Assembly (NCBI GenBank): GCA_038373865.1
Contig: JAXGGA010005562.1
Coordinates: 1 to 64,000, forward strand
Origin: Uloborus plumipes
Lineage: Eukaryota > Arthropoda > Arachnida > Araneae > Uloboridae
Reading direction: 5' to 3'
DNA: 64,000 bases
Shown here: one piece after another, positions 57,487 through 64,000 of the stretch
How the letters are laid out: every line of letters begins with the position of its first letter
Position numbering within the stretch: position 1 is the stretch's first letter
Made by a program: the position numbers and the translations under genes
The notes under the pieces: generated by a model
Database searches by the model: none
What the model saw: only the letters and a program-made list of their open reading frames with translations
What the model was told of the DNA's origin: nothing

Positions 57487-60400
57487 CTGAAATGGAAAAG
57501 TACAAAACCATAATAAAATAATGAGACTGAATTATATTCAGAAGTATCCATAAAATAAGACACTTAAGACACACAAAAGTTTTATCCTTTTGAGGGTTTT
57601 GTAGAAAGTGTTATCATTAAAGTAACAAAATAAATCAAAAAAAGTCAAGTAGTAAAACAGGTTTTTCTTTTTGAGGATTGCAAAAATATTAATTGGAAAA
57701 AAAAAAAAACTGAAATATTTTAAATTTTGAATGCCTTACCCGTTTATCAATAACTTCTGCAGTGAATGCAACAAAATAAAATGTAATCAATATGAAGGTA
57801 GTTGTTCTAATGATAGAGAAGAAAAAACTACTACGCACTTCTCACAACATATTTTTACATTTAGAAGAGTTTGAAAACTTTTAGGATTACACAAAGCAAT
57901 AATTGGTGAACTTCAGTGCTACAGACGTAGTTTTTTTTTTTTTGTGAAAAGTGGAGAGGAAAGGACAGTAATGATGAAAAGACAAGCTGTTTTAGTCACA
58001 TTTTACAATAGAATACAGTAAAATTCTGAAACTTGTCATATACTTCTGAAAATTACACATGAACTTAACATTATTTATTGATTTACCAGAGTATAAATAA
58101 ATTCATATCGGAAAACAGCATAAAAAGTTCTGTTTTAACAAGTACTAACACAAATCAAGTGTTTTACAAAAGAAAAAAAATGATGTAAAGAAAGCCAAAC
58201 ATAGAGTAAAATATTTTCCCCGTGCAAAATTTAACAATTTATTTGTCAGCAAAAAATATAAATTTGGCCCAGGCATACTTCACAAAAAATTTTGTGCAAT
58301 GTGATGAATAACTAATTTAATACAAATACGTATGATTCAAATAAAATTTAAGGTAGATGATGTAGTAGCAGTAGCAGTACACAATATTTGTAGAAATTTG
58401 GGAAAAATAAACAGATTGAGTTTTAAAGTTAACAAATACCTTTGTGCTACTGATGTAGAAAAAAATATAATGTTAAGGAGGCATAAATAAGCAGGGATAC
58501 TGCAGACAGGTGTTTTGGCGTTACAAGGAACGCCTTTTTCAATGCAAAAGAAATCTGAGCTTATGGATGCACAGACATCCAACAAAAGCAACGGAAACAG
58601 AAGCAAACAGCTTAAAAAGCAAACATAGCGGATTACCCAAACACCAATAAAAAAAAATTTAAGCCAAAAAAGATCCAATGGGAAAATAAAGATTGAACCG
58701 AAGCTTTCTACCAGGTACGAAATGGAAAAAAGATGGTGTCTTTAACGTTGTATTTTTCTCTACATTGAGTTTTGTTATAGCATGAGATGAATATTAAATG
58801 AGAACTAAATGAAGGGAAAAAACACAAAATTTGATTTAAACTATTATTTTGTCATTAAAATTCTTTTGCCCATTTTCAACACATTAATATGATAACACTA
58901 ATACATTGATTACACAGTTTATATATTATTCAACACAATTAAGGGGGAAAAGGACAAAAAAACCAAGAATAAACTCTACACTGGTATTAAATTTCAAATT
59001 ACAGAGGCTTGAAAACTTGTACTCACTTCATTATCCTCAAAATAGCATGTTACAAAATTTTTTTCAACAGATAACTCTCTTAGGCACATGTAAGTGTTAT
59101 TCCATGAATCTTCACAAATACAGTCAACTTCACACGTCTATAATAAAACGTCAGTGTTAGAAAATTTGAAAAATCTGTATTCATTCAAAAGTAGATTGGT
59201 ATATATGGATAAATTATATATATGTAAGTATTTATTACATCAACTTCCCGAGGTTTATACTGAGGGCATCCTGGAATAGGCCTAGTACTTGCTTCACCTT
59301 GATGTTCAATAATGAAAGTTGTTCTGTTTTTCCTGTCAGCATTATCAGAACCAAGTAATAGTGGCACAAATGATTTACCATCAAAGTTTTCCGTCGATGT
59401 TACATTAGCCAAGGCCAAAATAGTAGGAGCTATATCGATATTTAAAACTGGTTCCTGTATAAAAAACACAAAAAAGAGAAACTAACATGCATTCAATCAA
59501 CAGATTACCAAGTAGCCTATTTTGCACTTAAAAAAATATTTATCATCAGGGAAACAAAATATTTTTTATTAAGGAATGCTTAACAGAGAAAAATCAAAAA
59601 GTTCTAATTAGGTCCAAACATGTTTACCCTGAGAAAAAACAAGTAATAAGCATCTTTATGAACTTAAGCAAAAATGAAACTTTTTGTTAAAGGAAGTGTC
59701 TCTAAGTAGGAGTACTTCGAAAATTTAGCAGCAATATTAAAAAAATGTGAAAACAACTATAATATAATATGTAAATAATATACAGCAAATATGTAAACAC
59801 CAAAAATATTTAAAGCAATGAAATATCAATAAAACGCATTTTAGAGTTCATCAAGAACATTTTACTAAGATATAAATGACAGTCAATTCCAGTAAGTGAA
59901 CTGCCTACTCAAGATAATTATAAAACTAAGTGGATGTCAAAAGCATTCAATTGAAATTGTCTGAGCATACTATGGTGACTTTTTAAAATCTTTTAAAACA
60001 TTTTCTTTCAATAAGAAATCAATGTATTAACATATGAATGGGGACCGTTTTTGATGGTTTTGGTGTCATTTACATCGAGTACACACCCTTTACTGCCCCC
60101 GCCACCCCTCCATGGAAAAGTTTAAAATAATAGGCCTGCTTCTTTTTTTCTGTACAAAGAAGTAGAAACGGCATGTGCTTTTAATGTTCTAAAAGTGTGA
60201 AGTTACAATCAAGAAGAATTTTCCGAATAATATTAGTTTTCAGAAATCCTAGGTTACCATGAACCCCTATCACCTTAGATTTTTGCATTCTACGGCACAA
60301 AGTGAAGTATGTCTCATGTAATTATTTAAGTATACTTCCAAAACTATATGATTTTTCTTAATGCTAGCTAAGTATCAAATTTAAATCACTAAAATTAAAA

Positions 60401-60662
60401 AATATATATTTAAATGCTGCTCCATGTTTGTCAGCAGATTGCTTTAAGAAACAAAGACTAAGTGGGCTAACAACCAACTGCAATTAAAGAAAGTGGAAAA
60501 TGTATCAATTGAATTGTTAAAAAAGTTTATTATATCCGAAATAATAAAATTTACAAACCTCAGTTTTTACTTTAGGCTTAATACCAGGGCCACGGACAAG
60601 TAAAGGAACACGAACATCAAATTCATAAGGTTGCCGTTTGTCCCATGGCAGGGAAAACTGTC
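57382..60662 (-). CDS. GNS: N-acetylglucosamine-6-sulfatase (GNS), C-terminal exons
   Basis: Lysosomal sulfatase that removes the 6-sulfate from GlcNAc of heparan and keratan sulfate (family knowledge). The join on the - strand is 60662-60559, 59454-59239, 59137-59027, 57486-57382, about 177 residues. Seen in order: [20 protein letters not shown] with [10 protein letters not shown] (sulfatase core; the DKR lysine matches the conserved active-site lysine), [24 protein letters not shown], the GNS hallmark IEHQGE, and a Cys cluster [17 protein letters not shown] followed by [19 protein letters not shown] and the CICED..NNTY..C block separate GNS from extracellular Sulf1/2. All introns are GT..AG and phases agree (G|GA entry, then 0,0,0). 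The formylglycine Cys motif and earlier exons lie beyond 64000. The gene is convergent with fj. The C-terminus after MKNL is shorter than vertebrate GNS and does not match it. Confidence 0.9.
57487..59026. other. GNS intron
   Basis: AT-rich. Includes a hairpin ggcgttacaaggaacgcc (58516-58533) within a GC-richer ~150-bp block (58480-58630) of unknown nature, perhaps a dispersed repeat. Confidence 0.45.
59027..59137 (-). CDS. GNS: GNS exon: Cys-rich [13 protein letters not shown] block
   Basis: A 37-codon exon, phase 0 at both ends. Acceptor cgttttattatag precedes ACG TGT GAA; the donor is GATAATGAA|GTGAGT. It encodes [20 protein letters not shown] and ends CYFEDNE, matching vertebrate GNS (CVCEDAYNNTYACVR, CEFDDQE). 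It contains one N-glycosylation sequon (NNTY). Confidence 0.92.
59239..59454 (-). CDS. GNS: GNS exon: NIDIAPTIL / IEHQGE block
   Basis: Acceptor tgttttttatacag before 59454; donor GAT|GTAATA after 59239. It has 72 codons in phase 0. It carries [30 protein letters not shown], a possible glycosylation site (NRT), FIIEHQGEA and a Pro/Cys segment [11 protein letters not shown]. The donor choice is set by the phase and by the next exon starting TCEVDC. Confidence 0.9.
59455..60558. other. GNS intron with a truncated hAT MITE copy
   Basis: Segment 60015-60145 shares aagaaatcaatgtattaacat, acaccctttactgccccc and tggaaaagtttaaaat with the MITEs at 36026 and 37531. The left end is lost. Confidence 0.55.
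60559..60662 (-). CDS. GNS: GNS exon: [10 protein letters not shown] / [10 protein letters not shown] block
   Basis: On the - strand the acceptor is cattttcattag and the donor CTGAG|GTTTGT. It encodes 34 full codons after completing a split Gly codon (G|GA), matching vertebrate GNS [20 protein letters not shown] closely. The preceding family segment (SDNGYHT) is not found up to 64000, so the upstream intron exceeds 3.3 kb. Confidence 0.92.
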
Positions 60663-62715
60663 CTAATGAAAATGCTTAATGGCATTTGATAGATGGCAAA
60701 ACAGTTTGGCACAACATTGTAAAATTTATATCAAAGAGTTTGATAACACTTATAGCTCAAAAAGCAGTAGCCTGTAGAACAGCCACCATGAACTAAAAGG
60801 GTGAATCAAAACAGTCACAAATAATAATAATAATAATAACAAAATAAAAATAACTGTCATTAAAAATCGAAAATAATGAAATGAAAAGAAATTCAGGTTG
60901 GCATAGTATCATCAGATAGAAGTCACATGTTCCCCCCTCCCCTCCCCTGAAAAAAACAAAGGACAGAGATGCCCAAATTAGATGCTCAAATGACAACCCA
61001 AGAGCCATTTCTCACATAAGCAATTTTTAAAAAAAATTAGAAATGCTCAATCTCAAGAATGGTTTTAAAAAATTTTGTGTGAATTTCTTATCATATAAAC
61101 ACAATACTTCTTTTAAAAAGTGAAACACGCTATTTCAAAATGTGCGATTAACTCTTTTCCTTTCTTTTTTTCTGCTACAACCCTTTGAAAAATAAACAAA
61201 TCATTTTTTTATTCATTTTCAACAATGCCAATGTAAAAAAAAATGTTTATTTTTTAAATGTTATAAATAACATTGAGTATTAAATATATATTTCAAAGAA
61301 CTGGTTCCCTTTTTCAGTTTAATTGGTTTTAGAAACATTTGAAACTATCAGAGCTTTACAGGCACTATACATGTAAGGGTAAACCTGAAAATTCAAAGTT
61401 CCAGTTAGCGAAAACTTCCAGTAGATGCTTTTAATTCAGCTGTACAGCCCTAGCCTTATTTTTAGTTGTCACTTTATCCAGCATTTTTATTTTTGAGGGA
61501 ACAAGAAAACAATATTAAAGCACAACGCTAAAAATTTGAGAGTGAGGAACAGTATGCGCATGAAGGTCTCCGAAAATCAGCCACAGTTGTTTTCTTGTTT
61601 TCATAAAATTAAAAGTCAAAAATAAAGCAGTCACTAAAAAAGAAAATGTGCATTACAACTGAATTAAAAGTGCTCGTCGGCCACTTTCTACAAACTAAAA
61701 CTTTGAATTTCAGGTCTACGTTTTAATGTCAAGTCCGTAAATTTTTTAAAATTTTCAAATGTTTCTAAAACTTATTAAACTGAAAAGTCTATGCACTTCA
61801 TCTCAGAGACATAGACGGATTTAGGACAGAGTTCCTGGGAGAGCAAGTTTTTTTTTTTTTTTTAATTTTTTTTTAAAACAACTAATAGTCTCATCTGCTA
61901 ATTTTAGCTTGATTTTTAGTATAGCTTATGAAAATTTGGTTGCATCCCGATTTTACATAGATAATCATTTTTCTTCCTTTCAAGTTTTATTTGGAAGGGG
62001 GATGCTACTTATCAGTTTTAGGTTTTTAGCATGTTATTAAAACACAAGGTATTTCATCAAATTTCAGTAGCTTTTCAAAATTTGTACGGCTGGATTATCC
62101 TACAAGACTAGCGATTTTTTTCAAATCAAACTTCTTCAAATCAATCAAACTTCCAAATCACTCTCAACAATCCCCCCAAAGCTTATGATTACTGGTTTCT
62201 TTAGAATATAATATTCTCAATGACTGGCTAAATCACACATTGACGATAATGGTACTTTTAAAATAGTATATAGTGAATAAGTAAAAGAGTATGCCCTCCC
62301 CCAAGTTTAACACTTTTTGAGAGAGAAACTATTCAGTCCTTTCTTAATCTGCAAAAAATACTTGTACTACAGACTTAGGATACTGAAATCTGCTTTTTAG
62401 TAACTCCAATAATGAAAAAGACTCGGATATTTTAAGTCATTTATTAGTTTAGTATTAATTTGTTATCTATTGCTTTAGTGATACTTCAGCAAATCTACAT
62501 GTATTATTTAGGCAAAAAGAAAAAAAAACTACACAACTAAAAAAAATCATCAGTTAGTAAAGCTATCTTGCAAGAATGCCCAAATCCTTTTCTTTTTCTT
62601 CCCTTTTTTTTAATCAAACGTTTTTCATCATTGTGCTTTTATCCTGGAGAACTTGAAATTTAGTTTTCAGCTGTTAGGGACTAAAATCCTCATTCTTTTC
62701 TTAAAAAAACCTACA
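60663..62715. other. GNS intron
   Basis: AT-rich with an AAT repeat at 60822-60838 and T runs near 61849-61863. No upstream GNS exon found. Confidence 0.5.
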
Positions 62716-63056
62716 CATCCAATATACCGCCAACTCAGTTATTCCATCCATGGACTGCAGTTTCGTGCTTTTTCGCACTCATCAGCATGGAATAGGAAAA
62801 TAACCGAGTTGGAAGCAGAAATCCTCTTATAGAAGCAAAGAGAGGCTTAAAATTTACGAATTGTAATATACCAATGTGTGGTTGCTCGCTGTTGTTCTAA
62901 TTTTACATTACCTATCAGTTTTATTGGCTCTATTTGCTTCTGTAAGAGGATTTCTGCTCCAAACTTGGTTAGATTCCTATTCCATGCTGATGAGTGCTAA
63001 AAAGCACGAAACTGGAGTCCATGGATGGAATAACCGAGTGGGCAGTATATTACATG
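62716..63056. mobile_element. inverted-repeat element with ~120-bp arms
   Basis: Arms 62716-62836 and 62936-63056 are inverted copies at about 90% (shared motifs: ttattccatccatggact, gtttcgtgcttttt, catcagcatggaata, gcagaaatcctctta). Spacer of about 100 bp. The spacer and right arm give the 67-codon frame at 62876, which I treat as spurious. Confidence 0.85.
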
Positions 63057-63485
63057 TTTCTGTCTTAGCCCTGGCTTAGGGGCAGTTACTTACTGCTTTA
63101 AACTTACACATCGTTTGATTTCATAGTGCTTATTCTTTATGTTTGTTAAATAATTGGACTATTTGGTTAGTTATTGTTTGTCACTTAATTTACATTTTGC
63201 AATTATTGCATCCAATGAATTGAGATCACTGGATGCATCTCCAAATGTAAAAAAAAATATTGTGCTTTATTTTGAAGTTTTGAAAATAATCTGGTTTTTC
63301 TTCAAAGATTTTGTCATGAATTTATAATATGAAAAATGATTGTATTGTTTATCTTTACATTTTAAAATTGTATATAAAAGGGGGTAAAAATTCTATTGCG
63401 GATGGTCTTAATATTTTTTAAAAACATTTAAACAATTTTAAATAACCTAATAACTAATACTGGTCCTTAAAAAAAATTTTACCAA
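63057..63485. other. AT-rich non-coding DNA
   Basis: Nothing recognised. Confidence 0.45.
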
Positions 63486-63487
63486 TA

Positions 63488-64000
63488 CAGTCGAGCCCGC
63501 TTAATGGAATAGCCAATTTGTCACGGAAAATTATTCTAATAAGCGGGATATTCCATTATCCGGGATTCCATCCACACGACGTTCCAACTTGCATTTAAAC
63601 CAAGAAAGCATTTAAATTTACCTTAACCACAAGTATATTCATCAACAAGTATATAACGATTAACTTTAGACATATTAATTAATGGTAATTTAAATATATT
63701 AATTAATAATACTTTAAACATATTAAAATTTAGAAATTCAATTAAAAATGACCTTATTAAATGACCAGGAACGTTACAAGCCCGTTTCTCAGCAAACCAG
63801 CGAAGGAGAGCAGCATCTTCAACCTCTGATTCTTTACCTGTGTATTTTCTCTTTTGATTAAGGTTTTTGTTTAATTTCCAGTCGTTTAGAATTTTTTCTT
63901 TATTTTTCAACAATTTCGAAACTTGAGATTGCGATATCTCGAACTTTTTTTCAAGTTGTAACTGCGTACATTTACATTAGCATTTGAATATTCAATAAAA
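63488..64000 (-). mobile_element. pogo/Tigger element, left part (continues past window)
   Basis: Terminus cagtcgagcccgctta follows TA (63486-63487). Inside are taagcgggatattccatta-type repeats and a decayed transposase start on the - strand. The catalytic core that should lie between the terminus and the DNA-binding domain is absent (only ~130 bp remain). Confidence 0.75.
63623..63975 (-). pseudogene. CENP-B/Tigger-type transposase DNA-binding domain fragment
   Basis: Reading leftward: TQLQLEKKFEISQSQVSKLL, then KNKEKILNDWKLNKNL, then a linker and ESEVEDAALLRWFAEKRACN, then VPGHLI. This is the psq-type helix-turn-helix plus the CENP-B second DNA-binding domain (VE.ALL.WF pattern) of pogo/Tigger transposases. 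A stop lies immediately upstream (~63974-63976), no proper start is visible, and after VPGHLI the sequence leaves the family. No DDE domain follows. Confidence 0.85.

Noticed and set aside
58337..58678. 113-codon hydrophobic, Cys-containing frame on - within GNS
   Set aside because: Looks like a secreted protein by composition, but sits in an intron between in-phase GNS exons, with no homology.
59239..60662. Assignment to extracellular sulfatase Sulf1/Sulf2
   Set aside because: The IEHQGE motif and Cys-rich CICED..NNTY..C segment match GNS, and the Sulf hydrophilic domain is absent.
62876..63079. 67-codon frame on +
   Set aside because: Spans one arm and the spacer of an inverted-repeat element.

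Overview
The window is nuclear DNA of an animal, very probably an arthropod and possibly a chelicerate such as a spider. The genes have introns with GT..AG borders. The DNA is AT-rich, introns are long, and DNA transposons and Helitrons are dense (mariner with a DUF4817-type head, hAT, pogo/Tigger, a piggyBac-like element, fold-back elements). I see no prokaryotic features. The lineage is inferred from protein families and repeat content, not from a marker gene.

Two protein-coding genes are supported; they converge. (1) On the + strand is an orthologue of four-jointed (fj/FJX1), the Golgi kinase that phosphorylates cadherin repeats of Fat and Dachsous in planar polarity and growth control. 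Six coding exons are proposed: 40427-40547 (5' UTR plus a 15-nt coding start), 41443-42127, 46198-46374, 50213-50402, 52424-52582 and 54513-54937. A GC-richer 5' UTR exon may lie at about 32190-32386. All splice phases agree, but the last exon carries one extra G at 54544/54545 that breaks the frame just upstream of the catalytic DNE motif. (2) On the - strand are the last four exons of a lysosomal N-acetylglucosamine-6-sulfatase (GNS): 60662-60559, 59454-59239, 59137-59027 and 57486-57382. Its N-terminal exons lie beyond the right edge. The 3' ends of the two genes are about 2.4 kb apart.

Bases 1-32 kb upstream of fj are non-coding. They hold a CA microsatellite, several GC-richer islands that could be enhancers, a tandem array of about 170-205 bp monomers (8.1-9.16 kb), pogo-like MITEs, an hAT MITE with a perfect 8-bp target duplication, copies of a palindromic MITE family, a 595-bp fold-back element, a piggyBac-like element in TTAA, and a head-to-tail pair of chimeric Helitrons (21.6-27.8 kb) with decayed helicase fragments.

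The fj introns are heavily colonised. From 32.4 to 34.7 kb lies a degenerate array of eight or nine 230-315 bp monomers. Further on are two short hAT MITEs of one family, an internally deleted mariner-like element (42932-43635), a 2.08 kb palindromic fold-back inserted in an hAT element (46689-49445), a 264-bp fold-back MITE, a 689-bp hAT-like element and a 710-bp hAT element retaining a transposase C-terminus (53257-53966). Right of GNS lie a 120-bp-arm inverted repeat and, at the window end, a pogo/Tigger element with a decayed CENP-B-like DNA-binding domain. Its terminus matches a 174-bp MITE at 12.0 kb.

I found no evidence of a wholly new biological system. The most notable items are the fj frameshift, the Helitron chimera that appears to have swapped its 3' terminus, and the tandem array touching the proposed first fj exon.
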